Of a stretch of 64,000 bases of DNA, positions 35,166 to 46,935 are shown in pieces. The stretch is from Artocarpus heterophyllus (taxonomy: Eukaryota > Streptophyta > Magnoliopsida > Rosales > Moraceae): NCBI GenBank assembly GCA_025403435.1, contig CM046350.1, forward strand, positions 28,040,938 through 28,104,937, read 5' to 3'. Position 1 is the first letter of the stretch. The number at the start of each line of letters is the position of its first letter. The notes beneath the pieces are model-generated. The model saw only the letters and a list, made by a program, of their open reading frames with translations. It was not told where the DNA came from and ran no database searches. A program made the translations under genes and the position numbers.

Positions 35166-36594
35166 ATGTCTAAAAACACTTTATCATCAATACTTGACAA
35201 AAACCAATTAACTGGAGAAAATATAATGATTGGAAACGAAACTTGAATATCATCCTCCCCTTTGGGAAACTGAAATTTATGCTGACAACCCCTTTTCCTC
35301 CTGAGCCTACTGGAAATTTTACCAACGATCAAATCCAAGCATATGATCGTTGGAAAGATGCAAATGATCAGGCTCGTTACTATATTATGGCTAGCATGAA
35401 CAACATGCTGCAAGCTCAACATGAGGATTATGAGACTGCTAAGCAAATCTTAGATAATTTGATAGACATGTTTAGAGGCCAGGGCTTAACTAAGTGGCAA
35501 GAGGCACTTTGAAAACTTCTTAACTGTAAACAAAAACGAGGGACATTTGTAAAGGAGCACATAATATTGGTCATGGGTTACCTCGCTAAGGCACAAACTA
35601 ATGGAGCCGACATCGATGTTGAACTGAAATGGCTATGGTCTTTGAGACTCCATCTAAGGAGTTTATCTCATTTAGAGCTACTTTTAATTTAAGTAATAGG
35701 CAGGATATGACCTTAACAAGAATTAATGAAACAGTTACAAGAGTTCGAATTGCTGATAAGGAGTCTCCTGCTGGTGGCGAGGCCAATTTGGCGGCTGCTT
35801 CTGGCTCCAATCCCAACCCTAGAAACAAAAAGAAACAACGAGCCAAGAACAGGAAGTCTTCTATTCCTATAAATGGTAAGAAGAAGAAGAACCTAAAGTG
35901 CTTCTTTTGCGGGAAGGTCAGGCACATTAAGAAGAATTGCAAGGACTTTCTTTCCCGATGAGGTAGGTGTGATCTTCTATATTTAGAAACTTGTGTGATT
36001 GAGGAATCCAGTGACATTTGGGTTATAGATTCCAGTGCAACTAATCATGTTTGTGTTTCTCTACAGCGATTTAAAGAAACGAGAAGTCTGCTCCTTGAAG
36101 ACTTCATGCTTCAGATGGGCAATGGATCCTTGGTCTTAGCTAAAGTAGCTGGGAGACGTCCCTTTGTATTTTGATAATTATAGGATTTTAATTTTGCGAG
36201 ATTGCTTTTATATTCCTAAATTTAAGAGGAATTTGTTTTCTATAGCTTATTTATTTAGAGACTCCTATTTGCTTTCTTTTAATAATAAAGTGGTCATTCG
36301 TAAAAACAAATCTTTTATCTATTCTAGATGGATGCAAAATAATCTATATTTTATCAAACCTAAGATGGACTTACTGCTTAATGCTAAGATGAATGATAAT
36401 AACTTTGAAAGACTTAAAACTTCTTATTCTAATATGACTTATCTTTGGCATTTATGCCTTGGTCATAGTAACCTAAATAGGATTCAAAGGTTGGCAAAGG
36501 ATGGACCTTTAAGTCACTTAAAGGTGGAATCTATACCTCAATGTGAATCTTGTTTATAGGGTAAAAGGACCAAAAGACCATTTGGATCTAAGGG
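35166..36594 (+). pseudogene. copia gag-protease-integrase start, copy P1 (broken)
   Basis: It begins at ATG 35166 with MSKNTLSSILDKN. A one-base loss near 35220 shifts frame, after which gag continues (NNMLQAQHEDYETAKQILDN at 35243-35512) to a TGA at 35510-35512, the shared gag stop position. Another small deletion lies near 35620. The zinc knuckle CFFCGKVRHIKKNC is at about 35900-35940, then a TGA follows (35959-35961). Protease reads DSSATNHV (DSG changed to DSS), which should kill it. GAG-pre-integrase TYLWHLCLGHSNLNRIQRL is at about 36437-36495. A TAG replaces Glu in ESCLEGK at about 36557. The gene is then split by the solo LTR. Confidence 0.9.
36590..36594. repeat. Target-site duplication AAGGG, left copy
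   Basis: AAGGG at 36590-36594 is repeated exactly at 38863-38867. Other copia copies have a single AAGGG here (in TCTAAGGGCAATAGGGCC). Confidence 0.93.
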
Positions 36595-38862
36595 TGATGA
36601 GACTGTAAAAGTACACATTTTTTAAGGCTTAAATCATTTATTTATGCTTTTATTTCTCATTAAATCCTCTAATTAGTAGCATTTTGTGTTAATAAGTATT
36701 TTTATGTCTTAGTGTGTAAATGTGTTTAAAAATGTATTTTTAGTGTGTTTTTATGTTTAATAGAATTGTTAGTAATTTTTAGAGTTATTTTGGTGTGTTA
36801 GATAAGTGTTTAGTCTATAAATAGTTAAAGCCGTAAAAATAATGCAGTTATTTTATTTTGAGTTTTAGAGTGTTTGATAGTGTGTTTTAAGTTTGTAAAT
36901 ATGTTTTACTATATTTTTAGTAATTTTCAAAAATATTTCCAAGTCATAAAAATTATATCTTTGTCAAACCGTAAGAGACTGGAAATTTTAGGAGTTTTTA
37001 TTTATTTTTGTGTGTTTTAATGTAAAATAAATATTTTTTTTTATTTTTGTAAATATTATGTTTGTAAAATAATTAATCTTAGTGTGTTTGTGATTTTTAG
37101 ATTTAAAATCTAGAGGTAAAATGGAACAAAACGGCACCAAAACGGATAAAATCGGACATCAAATGCATCAAAAAGATAAAAGAAATTCGAATTTATATCA
37201 AATGGGACACGTGGCATCATGAGAGCCATCGGATTCACTGCTAAATCAAGCTCAGCCGTCCGAGGAAGAGACGCGTGTCAACCCGTCATCCGGTGCGTCA
37301 GCGGAATCTCAGAGGCGCAGTCAACGTGTCGAAATATGATTGGTGTGTGCGTTACACGCGCCGACAAGCTGTAGCGTGTCAGTGGAGTGTCTCAGACGTC
37401 TTGGATCGTGTGCGGGCAAGCTCACTTTGAGTGTTCTGTCAGCCGTTAGATGAGAATTCTTGGACCAATCTGACGGTCCATAATTGCAATTCCACTGGTC
37501 CCACCTGGGCCCATTCTCGAATGCCTCTGCCAGCCATTGGATCGCGTGTTCAACGGGTCAGATTTTGCCTATTGCGTGCTGCCATGATCTGCGAAGCACA
37601 GGATTCCAAACTAAAATTCACATATCGAAGAACGCGAATCAGCACAGAAGTGAAGAAAATTTTTAGAGTCCCGTGATTCTCAGTGCGAGGGGGACCGGCT
37701 GCAGCGCGAAGAGTAAAAGAAAGGAATTTCAACGCTTAAACAGTATAAATAATTGAGAGAATCCCTCAATAGTGATTATTAAGGCCTATAAATACTGAGG
37801 TATTTGCCTCAGTTCAAACACACCTCTTTTGGGCCTTTGGGCCTTTTTCTTCTTTTCCTTACTGCTAAGTTAGACTCAGCAGTAACTCTTTTAGGTAAAA
37901 AGATAATAATAATAATAATAAAATAATGCTTAAATTAGTGTAGAGAGTATGGTGAGGCAGAGAGATGATCTTGTATGTATAGTATTTTGGTATGGATTTT
38001 TACTCTATATCTGTGTTATAATGCTTATATTTTTTTTGGATAATTATTGTTATTGTTGTTATGCTGTCAATTTTTACATAAAGTCAGTCATGTTTTTTTT
38101 ATGTAATTTAATTGTGTTGCATAATTAATATTAATAATACTAAAGTCATACTTATTTATTAAGTTGAGTTTTTGCTGCATTATAGACATAGACTGGCACA
38201 GTAAATGCTTGGTAATTCTTGATTTATTGTAGACAGAGGATGGCATGGTGTATTCTTAGACCAATTAATAAGTTGAGGTGCTGCCGAAATTAACGCAATA
38301 ATTTATTCCACAAAAATATATTAATTTTGATTTGTTATTATCTTTTGTATCTTAAAATTATGTTAATTATAATTGAGTGACAGCGGTTATAATTTTCATA
38401 ATTAGTGTACCAAATCATTAGTGATAGATGATTATTTTGCTAGTTTTTATAGGAAAACCCTTACTGCATTATGGCTTGCTATATTGTCGATTTAGGTTGA
38501 CCTATATAATTAGTAAAATGTGCTTGCAATTAATGAGAAAAGATATAATAAATCAAATGCTTTAGATAATTATTAATTAGAATTAAAATTCCATATCAGT
38601 TGCAAAACATACAAGGGATTCTCAAAGCTTCACCATTTTAATTTTATGCTTTAAATTTTGAATTAAATAAAATAAAAACCACAAAAATATTTCTTTCATT
38701 TTAAACTTTGATCTGAAAAACGGCTTGCCTTTTTGACCGTTATTTTTAACAATCTCTCGAGTTACAAATTTTCACCTCCCTGTGGATACGACAATCTTTC
38801 TATACTACATACGTCTGTCGTTTATAAAAGAGAATAAACATTTGGGGCGTTACCACCAAACA
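36595..38862 (+). repeat. Solo LTR inserted in P1 pol
   Basis: A 2268-bp insertion runs from TGATGAGACTG to CACCAAACA, that is TG...CA, flanked by the 5-bp duplication AAGGG. It has no coding domain. It contains a TATA box at 37786-37794 and a (TAA)n tract at about 37905-37922. Near the right end, CCTCCCTGTGGATACGACA resembles the LTR ends of plant Ogre/Tat or Athila gypsy elements. It is best explained as a solo LTR left by LTR-LTR recombination. The G+C-richer patch at 37200-37700 is part of the LTR, not a gene. Confidence 0.85.
37786..37794 (+). promoter_or_regulatory. Solo LTR TATA box
   Basis: CTATAAATA followed by a short leader-like stretch supports plus orientation for this LTR. Confidence 0.5.
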
Positions 38863-40331
38863 AAGGGCAATAGGGCCGAAGGGGTTCTAGAACTTATGCA
38901 TAGTGATGTTTGCGGACCGATGAACATCCGTGCATGAGGAGGTTATGAGTACTTTATTACTTTTATTGACGATTACTCAAGGTATGGGCATGTGTACTTG
39001 ATGCACCACAAAAGCAAAACTTTTAATAAGTTCGGGGAGTTTCGAACTAAAGTAAAAAAGCAATTGGGTAGACCTATAAAGTCACCTCAATCCAATCGAG
39101 GTGAAGAATACCTTTCTGATGAGTTCTTAAGACACTTATTAGAGAATGGGATTTTATCTCATTTGACTACGTCGGGCACTCCATAATAGAATGGCATAGC
39201 AGAGAGCAGATTAGGACTTTATTGGATAGGATCAGGTCCATGATGAGTTATTCATCATTGCCTTTATCCTTTTGGGGATATGCACTATAAACCACATGTT
39301 ATCTTTTAAACAACATGACTTTGAAATCGGTCCCTAAAACACCTCATGAGTTGTGGACAGGCAAGAAGTCATTCTTAAACCATATTCGCATATGGAGATG
39401 TCCAGCTCATGTTCTGTTTATGGATGCGAATAAGTTGAAAGCACGTTCGGAAGTTTGCGTGTTTGTAGGATATCAAAAGGGACTAAAGGGGTTTATTTTT
39501 ATAACCCAAAGTAAAATAAAGTTGTGATTTCAACTCATGCAACTTTCCTTGAGGAGAGTTACATAGATGACTTTAAGCCTTGAAGCAAAGTGGTGCTTAA
39601 GGAGTTAAGGAGTGATCCAATCACTCCAAGGTTTCTAGTAGAAACCACTCCAATTGGTGTAAAAAACCAAACGAACCCGAACAACAACCTAAGGGGCTTC
39701 GATATAGTGGGAGGATCAGGCATAAACACGAGAGGTATATGTTCAATGGTGAGACCTTCTTGGCTGAACCAGATGAACATGACAAGGATCCTTATACTTA
39801 CACAGAGGCTATGAAAGATGTTAATTTGAAACTCTGGACAGAGGCCATGAACACAGAGATGAAGTCTATGGAGACTAATCAGGTCTAGAAACTTGTAGAT
39901 CCTCCCGAAGGGGTAAAACCCATAGGGTGTAAATGGATCTACAAGAGGAAAAAAGGAGTGGATATTAAAGTTAAAAACTTTAAGGTTAGACTGGTAGTTA
40001 AGGGTTACACACAAAAGGAAGGAATCAATTACGAGGAAACCTTTTCACTTGTAACCATGCTTAAGTCCATCAAGATTCTCTTGTCCATAGCTGCCGCTCT
40101 CGATTGGATGTCAAAATGGCCTTTTTAAATGGCTATCTTGATGAGTCCATTTATATGGAATAACTAGACGGGTTCAAGATCAAGGGTTAAGGGGGTAAGG
40201 TTTGTAAGCTGCTAAAGTCAATTTATGGACTTAAGCAGGCTTCCCATTCTTGGAACATAAGATTTGATCAAGTGATCAAAACTTATGGGTTCTCACAAAT
40301 GTGGATGAGCCATGTGTTTACAAACATATTT
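38863..40331 (+). pseudogene. copia integrase core to RT, copy P1 (broken, 3'-truncated)
   Basis: Pol resumes with GNRAEGVLELMHSDVCGP. A TGA at 38935-38937 replaces Arg in IRARGGYEY (shared with P2 and M3). FIDDYSRYG is kept, but the second catalytic segment reads QSNRGEEYLS where M2 has RSDRGGEYLS, so the Asp is Asn. The CAGCAG of GTPQQNG is TAATAG. The integrase C-terminus (TPHELWTGKKSFLNHIRIW) follows. RT starts at about 39840 with a TAG at 39886-39888 at a Trp codon (the same as M1 and P2), then [13 protein letters not shown] and TQKEGINYEETF. Further frameshifts occur after 40100. The sequence ends before YVDD. Confidence 0.9.
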
Positions 40332-40522
40332 GCAAATCATATTATAATGCAGACAAGCAAAGCAATCAAGCAAAGCTACAAGCAAAATAATAATAACCGT
40401 AATATTATGGTTCCACCCTAGAGAATAGAAAACTAAGATTACAAGAGAATAATTGAGACATATTATTGATTCTTCATCCTTGAATCCTCAAGCTGTATCC
40501 TTCTTCATGTAATGCCCATCTT
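40332..40522 (-). other. Inverted scrap of copia leader
   Basis: About 190 bases match the family leader in reverse (compare 24118-24310 and 16468-16660). Landmarks are TATTATAATGCAGACAAGC, ATTATGGTTCCACCCTAGAG and CCTCAAGCTGTATCCTTCTT. It joins the truncated P1 RT on its left through a short overlap (AACATAT) and breaks off at about 40522. Confidence 0.85.
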
Positions 40523-41302
40523 AGTCATGAGATTGTAAAATGATGCTTCCCTTGTGGAAGACTGTAGACCATCGAACACCAAGATCATAGCTTTGACATA
40601 ATTTGTATACCTCATATCAAGGAGGCTGGTGCGACACTTTACTTATCATCTTTGTTTTTCCTTCTCTTTAACTTTAATAAGCATATCAGATGTTAACATA
40701 ACATGTGTAAACATATTGGCAGTCATGACTTGAACCTTAAAACATGATGCATAATGCATGCAAACATTCTTTAAATTTAATAATTGTAACATTCCTTACA
40801 AACTATTTCTTAGTGTTTAAAACTTATTGCATAACAAATGCAAACATAAAACATATAATTTGAACTTTAAAATATTATGCATTAACAAAATGCAAACATA
40901 CTTTAAACAAAAATTTTGCAAACACAATGTAGAACTTGACTTGATCTTTAAAACATTAGGCATATCATATGCAAATACGTCTTTAAAACAACTTACATAA
41001 CAATTGCAAACACATTTGCAAACATACTATAAAGCATTTGAAAATCAATTTCTTCATGCCGTAGGTGAGGCTTGAAGCTTACCTAGACTGGCTCTAGCGT
41101 TCCCTATTTCGTTCCTTTTCTTTTGGTTAGTTGACTTCTATGTCCTGATTTAACGACGCCTGACTTATCAGCTAACTTCCTTTTTATCAATCTACTCGAT
41201 CGATAATGAAACTTAAACATTAATCGTTCTTTCCTTTTTACTTAAATTGGTACCCTATTTGTTTACCCTTCTCTTTACTTTGTACCCTTTTCAATTGCTT
41301 AA

Positions 41303-41505
41303 CTTTGTAACCCACCGGGTTACCTTCATATTTACTTAACTTTGTAACCCACCAAGTTACCTTATTTTCTCTTTACTTAACTTTATAAACCATTAGTTTA
41401 CCTTGCTCTTAATTTTGTAACCCACTAGGTTACTTTTCCCTTTACTTAATTTTGTAACCCATTGGGTTACTTTTCCCTTAACCTTGTAACCCACCAAGTT
41501 ACCAT
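41303..41505. repeat. Tandem array of short palindromes (GTAACCC...GGGTTAC)
   Basis: Six units spaced 33-40 bp apart each centre on GTAACCCACCGGGTTAC or a variant (GTAACCCACCAAGTTAC, GTAACCCACTAGGTTAC, GTAACCCATTGGGTTAC). They are separated by T/C-rich spacers with ACTTAACTT. The first unit is a perfect 7+3+7 inverted repeat. Confidence 0.9.
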
Positions 41506-43254
41506 TCTTTTTACTTAACTTTAACACTCCTTAATTAGTTTTATTGTCTTTCTTGATGGGCTAGTTACCTAATGTATTGCGACAGATTTTCCATCTAAGA
41601 GCATTTTGCTAATTCAGAATGCTCAACTTCGTTATTAGTCGTTTCCTTCAAACATGTCAATTTTACACTTAACGGGTTTTTTGTAAACTTCGTAATTTTA
41701 CTAAATTCTTTGCTTAACTTTACCATGTCGATACTTATCAGTTTAGAAACATTCCTACTTAGGACGTTTTCCTAAATTAGGCATTTCGGGTCATTTTGGC
41801 CGTTTTATCAAAAACGACCATTTTGCCTTTGACAAGGTCTTAGAAAACTTTCGAAATCCATTTAAGAACATAATTTACATTTCTTAGTGTCTCATAACAT
41901 CATGGAAAACTTAATAATGGTTTTCCAAAACTTTTCAGTTTTAACCTTAATGCAAAAATATTGACATTTTCATCTTTAATGTTTTTCTTCCCTTCTTTAC
42001 TTGATAAAACTCTTAATCTTTAAAAACTTACACCACGTGGTTACTCACCATCCACGACAATGTACCCAATTTTGCACCATTTTATGGCTTTGACCTGAAA
42101 CATAAAAATCTTAACATTTTTGCCCTTGGGACCAAAAACAACCATTTAATGCTAAAAAATTTGGTTTTTACAAAGATTAAACTTTCAAAATTTCCTTGGT
42201 ATGATTCAAACACTTTTATTACGTTGTTCATTTTGCAAAATTTTACGCCTAAAATATTGTAAAATTTATAACTGACATACAGTATAGAATTTTGAAAAAC
42301 TGTCCACGTTGTCTTGATAACTTCGATGAGTTCTACAACTTTTGTGTTTGAGCTTTATTGAAATTCCAACATTTAGTAGGACTTTTTGGCTGATTTGAAA
42401 ATCTGTCAAGTTTTAACAAAACTTTACAATTTAGTCCCTTTTGGAATTTTTCAAAACTTTGTTCACAAAAGTTGTTTCTCTTACTGTTTTGGCCATTTCT
42501 AGATTTTACTTAGAGTGCAACTTGGCCTCCAAGGACCTTAAAAACATTATTTCTTAAAACAAGTTAAACTTTGTTTTTTAACAAAGTTTTATAAACCCTT
42601 TTCTTTTAAAACTTAAAACCATATTTCTTAATCTTCCATCAACATTATAACCATCAACATCATCATAGAACATAACAAATCATACCATAAAGTCTATTTT
42701 ACATGCCATAGTCCAAAATACACACCAAACACTTGATATGGACAACAAAACATAAACTTTTCAAACTAGAAGTTTAGAATTTTACCAAGATTTTTCTCAA
42801 GCTTTTACATCTCCTCCTTAGTGCTTATTCTTGGCTAAAATTATTTAACATAATCATAGCAAAAACCCCCTCAAAAACCTATCAATATTTTTTGAAGAAA
42901 TCCATTAAAAATTCCTAGAAAAAAGGTTGAAATTTTACCTTGAAAATCCCTTAACCTCCTCAAGAACACTTGTTCTTGCTTCTTAAATGGATTTGAGGTT
43001 TAAATCCTCAAAATTTAGAGTGAGAAACAATTAGGAAAGGGATAGATTTCATGGAGAGAAATAGGGTCCTTTCTCTCATTTTTTTTCCTTTCTTTTCTTT
43101 TCTTTTTCATGCCTTTTTGCATGAAACATGATGGAGACTCATCTTTGTCGCCTTTTGGATTTCCACCAGTGGTGGAAAATGAGGGTGAGATGGCCCTCTT
43201 GTCCATCATAAAAGTGGCTTGAAGTGGGTCCCCTAATAACTTTTTTAGCAGTCC

Positions 43255-43600
43255 AAATTTACACTGACAGTATTTTTCCTACACTGTCGATATTTATCTC
43301 ATACTGCCAGTATTCTTTTCTACACTATGTTCCATGTTCCACATGCTTCCACATCATCCATACAGTGTAATTCTTACACAGTTTAGCTTTACACAGTCTA
43401 ATTTCTATATTGTATTAATGTATGGAGTATATTTTCCATGCTGCTTATCTTCATATAGTGTAATTTCTATACTGCTTAACTTTATCAGTATAATTCTTAT
43501 ACTATATAACTTTATTAGTGTAATCCTTATGCTGTATTTTTCTCATACTGGATTATTCCCCACACTGTATATTCCTTATACTGTATTTTTATCTTAAAAT
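43255..43600. repeat. Degenerate short repeats (ACACTGT / TAGTGTAAT type)
   Basis: More than a dozen diverged copies of a roughly 20-30 base unit with ACACTGT, ATACTG or AGTGTAATT cores and T/C-rich spacers. An 87-codon ORF here is just the translation of this T-rich repeat. Confidence 0.7.
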
Positions 43601-43746
43601 TTATTACAATACATTTTGCAACAATTAAGCTTTCTAGCTAATTTTTCCTATCATTTTGTCTTTATTTAAGACTATGGTACAATTTTTAATTTTAAAAATC
43701 CCAATTTCATATTTATGAATTTTTTTGTAAAAATCGGATTAAAATA

Positions 43747-44008
43747 ATAATCCTTGTAACACTCTTTATGTTTAAAATATTTAACAAATTTTCGAGTATA
43801 AACTTATGCTCATAAAATTTATATTTTAATTTCTTAACATAATTCTTCAATTATTGCATTTTTAATGCGCTAAAATAATTATTTTTGTGGCACTCTTTAT
43901 ATTTAAAAAATTTTAAAAATTTTTGAGTATAAACTTATGCTCAAAAAATTTGTATTTTAATTACTTAACATAATCCTTTAATTATTGTATTTTAGTGCAG
44001 TAAAAAAT
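43747..44008. repeat. Tandem duplication of about 131 bp
   Basis: Two units at about 43747-43877 and 43878-44008 share CACTCTTTAT, TTTTYGAGTATAAACTTATG, then TTAACATAAT and AATTATTG. They sit at the proposed terminus of the LTR-like tract. Confidence 0.85.
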
Positions 44009-44022
44009 TCTCGGGTGTTACA

Positions 44023-45470
44023 TTCGGCCTCATTGCATTTAGACCGAATTGGTCTTTTGGTCATTTTGCCCTCAAAACAAGATTCATATTATGATATAGA
44101 TTCCATCTCTAAGTGACGTAAAGGTCTATCCTTGCCTTTGAATGTTATTTATGCTAATATGACCTAATCGCAAATGCCAAAGATAAGTCTTATTAGATTA
44201 AAAAGTTTTAAGTCTTTTAGAGTTATTATTAACCTCAGTCTTTAGCAGTGAGTCCATCTTAGGTTTAATAAAATATAGATTGTTTTACATCCATCCATCA
44301 CAGATAAAAGATTTGTTTTCACAAATCATAACTTTATTATTAAAAGAAACTGAATAAGAGTCTTTAAATAAATAAACGATAGAAATTAAATTCCTTTTAA
44401 ACTTAGGAATATAAAAACCATCTTTCAAAACTAAAATCCTATAATTATTAAAGCAAAGATGAACGTCTCCCACTGCTTCAGCCACCAAGGATCCATGACC
44501 CATCCATAAAGTGAAGTCCTTATGTATTGAACTTCTCATTTTCTTGAGCCCCTACAGAGAATGCAATCATGATTAGTTGCTCAAGAATCTATGACCCAAG
44601 TGTCACTTGATTCCTCAACTAAACAAGTCTTAACAACTAGAATTTCACACTTACTTCCTCAAGATAGAAAGTCCTTGCAATTCTTTTATATGTGCCTTAC
44701 TCTCCTGCTAAAAAAGCACTTGAGCTTCTTTGGGTTCTTCTTTTTCTTCTTCTTGTCCTTGCCTTTTGTCAAGATAGAAGACTTCCTATTCTTAGCCCTC
44801 TGCTTCTTTCCTTTCCCTAGGTTAGGATTGGAACTAGATGCAACCACCAAGTTAGCCTCACCACTAGCAAGAGTTTCCCTGATCAGATTTTTGAACTCCT
44901 ATATAGCTTCATTGTTAAATCAAGGTCACAACCTAGCTATTGCTCAAATTATATGAAGCTCTAAATGGGGTTAACTCCTTAGAGAAAGTCTCAAAGGCCA
45001 TATCATCTATGACTTAGCATCAATGTCAGCTCCATGAGTTTGAGCCTCAGTAAGGTAACCTATGACAAACATCATATGTTCCTTTATAGGAGTCTGTGAT
45101 CTTTGTTGTAGTTTAAGAGTTTTCGAAGAGCCCCTTGCCATTTCATTAGGGTTTGGCCTCCAAACATGTTTTCAAAATTATCTAAGAGCTGCTAAGCAGT
45201 CTCATAATCTTCATGTTGAGCCTACAACATATTATTCATGCTAGTTATAAAGTAACAGCGGGCCTGATTGTTAGCATCCTTCTAGTGACCATACGCTTGG
45301 ATTTGCTCATTTATGGAATCCCTGCTAGGTTCAGGACTACACGGTGTTGTTAGCATAAATTTTAGTTTCTCAAATGAGAGGATGATATTCAGGTTTCTTT
45401 TCCAATCATTGTAATTCCCGTCAGTTAACATGTTCTTAGCAAGTATCGATGATAAAGCATTTTTATACAT
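44023..45470 (-). pseudogene. copia gag-protease-pre-integrase, copy M4 (broken)
   Basis: The start is at 45470 with MYKNALSSILAKN (MSKN changed to MYKN). Gag contains NYNDWKRNLNIILSFEKLKF and several stops and frameshifts after AYGH at about 45282. Uniquely among the copies checked, the shared gag stop position is a sense codon here (CGA, 45122-45124). The Lys-rich linker and knuckle lie at about 44680-44770; the knuckle Cys and neighbours are altered. The 44285-44539 frame is the post-protease segment (LWMGHGSLVAEAVGDVHLCFNNY, then PKFKRNLISI). The pre-integrase finger follows with frameshifts and ends at 44023. Confidence 0.85.
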
Positions 45471-46935
45471 TTTAATCTATAATAAAGATTCATATACCAA
45501 ATATAAGCAAACATTCTACAACAATTTAGTAAGATAACACAAACAAGTAAACATACAATTGTCTTTATATGTTAAAATCTTGAAAATATCACAATCTTAA
45601 AGTAGTAATTACTAACTTAGAATCCAAGAAGCCATCTAGTGGAGACTTGTCAAATTCAATTAGGAACACGGATCCCCTCCAATTAATGTATGTCATCTAA
45701 GACCTGTATGCTCTAGTATATACTAATAATCATTTTCTTTTGCTATTAATGTTATTAACAAAGCTCCTAGGTGAGGCTAATAATAAAATTAATCTTGAGT
45801 GTATAACCATCATTTCAACTATTTTATCCATGATTTATAATCGCCACCTAGAGGCGCACAATGATAAACCATGCTAAAATAAATTATCCTTTTAGAGATC
45901 CAACCCTGTACATGATGAAATCCCTTCCTAGGGGTCGAAACCGTTATGTGCTACCTATGGACCAACGATGGAGGCCTTAGGTCCTCTCTTCAAAAACCTT
46001 ATCCTACCCAATATTTTAAAAGTCAAGGTTTCACAAACAATTTTTAATAAGCGGCACTCCCTATTCTACATGAGATGTTATCAACATATATGGTAAATCG
46101 TATTATAATGCAAACAAGAAAAGCAACATACAAAGCTACAAGCAAAATAATAAGTAGCCATAATATCATGGTTCCATCTTAGAGAAAAGAAAAAAAAGAG
46201 TACAAAAGATCAATCAAAACATATTAAAGATCAATCAAAACATATTATCAATTCTTCATCTTGTATCTTCTTATTATATTTTTCTTCATGTGGCATCCAT
46301 CTTCTATTATTCAATCTCACATAGATCAACAAGGTTTATTTCTCTGGTCATCATAAAATTTCATATTTCTCAGCATTGTCTCAAAAAAAAAATGCACGAA
46401 AAAATGCTCCTTTTTCAAAAACTATTCTGTCCTGCTGTTGGCCTACTGATTTTTCAGTTCGGCTTGTTGGTTTAAAACTATCAATCTGCTAACCCAAAAC
46501 ATTCGACCTACCAACCACTGCTAAACTAGCTTTTTTTTGAATTTTGAAAAATTATTTTTAAGTAGGCTTTAATTTTATTTTCAACAATTCAAAAACATAA
46601 AATTTTATAAATACTGAAAAAAATACAAAACTCTAATCATCTCCATCTTCTAGATTTGTCTTCACTTTGAATAATTATTTTAATGCAAATTTTATAAATT
46701 AAAAATAAAATATTAAATCCTAGAGGGTGATGATAGACCACCATCTAATTGCATAAAAAACTTTATAACCTCTAAGGAACCATAATGGGCAAAAATAATT
46801 AAATAAAAATCTAATCAACCATAATTAATTAATAAACATTCACCACATAATCTCATGGCAACATTTAATTATATAGAAACCCTAGAGTGCCACAAACATG
46901 TAAAGTCAACGTAAAAACCAGGCTCTAATACCAAT
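45471..46935 (-). other. M4 leader
   Basis: Shorter and more diverged than in M1 or M2. It keeps the CCTAGGGGTCG and TCCAATTAATGTATG landmarks and a reduced GGC..GCCGA motif zone (about 46430-46520). Confidence 0.75.
46922..46933 (-). other. M4 primer binding site
   Basis: The minus strand reads TGGTATTAGAGC, one mismatch from the Met tRNA complement. Confidence 0.8.

Larger units (their letters stand above)
31417..40331 (+). mobile_element. Copia element P1, interrupted and 3'-truncated
   Basis: P1 is a plus-strand copy of the main copia family: 5' LTR 31417-33422, primer site, leader, gag-pol 35166-36594, a solo-LTR insertion (36595-38862), and pol resuming at 38863. It stops inside RT at about 40331, just after the point where other copies read toward YVDD, and RNase H and the 3' LTR are missing. 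The five bases before the LTR are CCTGT; the right-hand duplicate is lost with the 3' end. Confidence 0.9.
40523..44022 (-). repeat. Long non-coding tract, probable gypsy-type LTR
   Basis: It ends CGGGTGTTACA at 44022, whose complement TGTAACACCCG is a common gypsy LTR start, and stops exactly where the M4 copia resumes. It is 3.5 kb without coding motifs, with three internal repeat zones described separately. The left end is unclear: no matching target duplication is found (AGTCA before 40528 against TTCGG after 44022). It may be a solo LTR, truncated on the left, in minus orientation. Repeated TGCAAACA / TTAAAACAT motifs occupy 40730-41040. Confidence 0.45.

Noticed and set aside
37431..37676. 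ORFs in the G+C-richer part of the solo LTR
   Set aside because: They lie inside an LTR with defined ends, overlap in several frames and show no protein motif.
43015..43597. 64- and 87-codon ORFs in the LTR-like tract
   Set aside because: Low-complexity Lys-rich and Tyr/Ser-rich translations of T-rich repeats.
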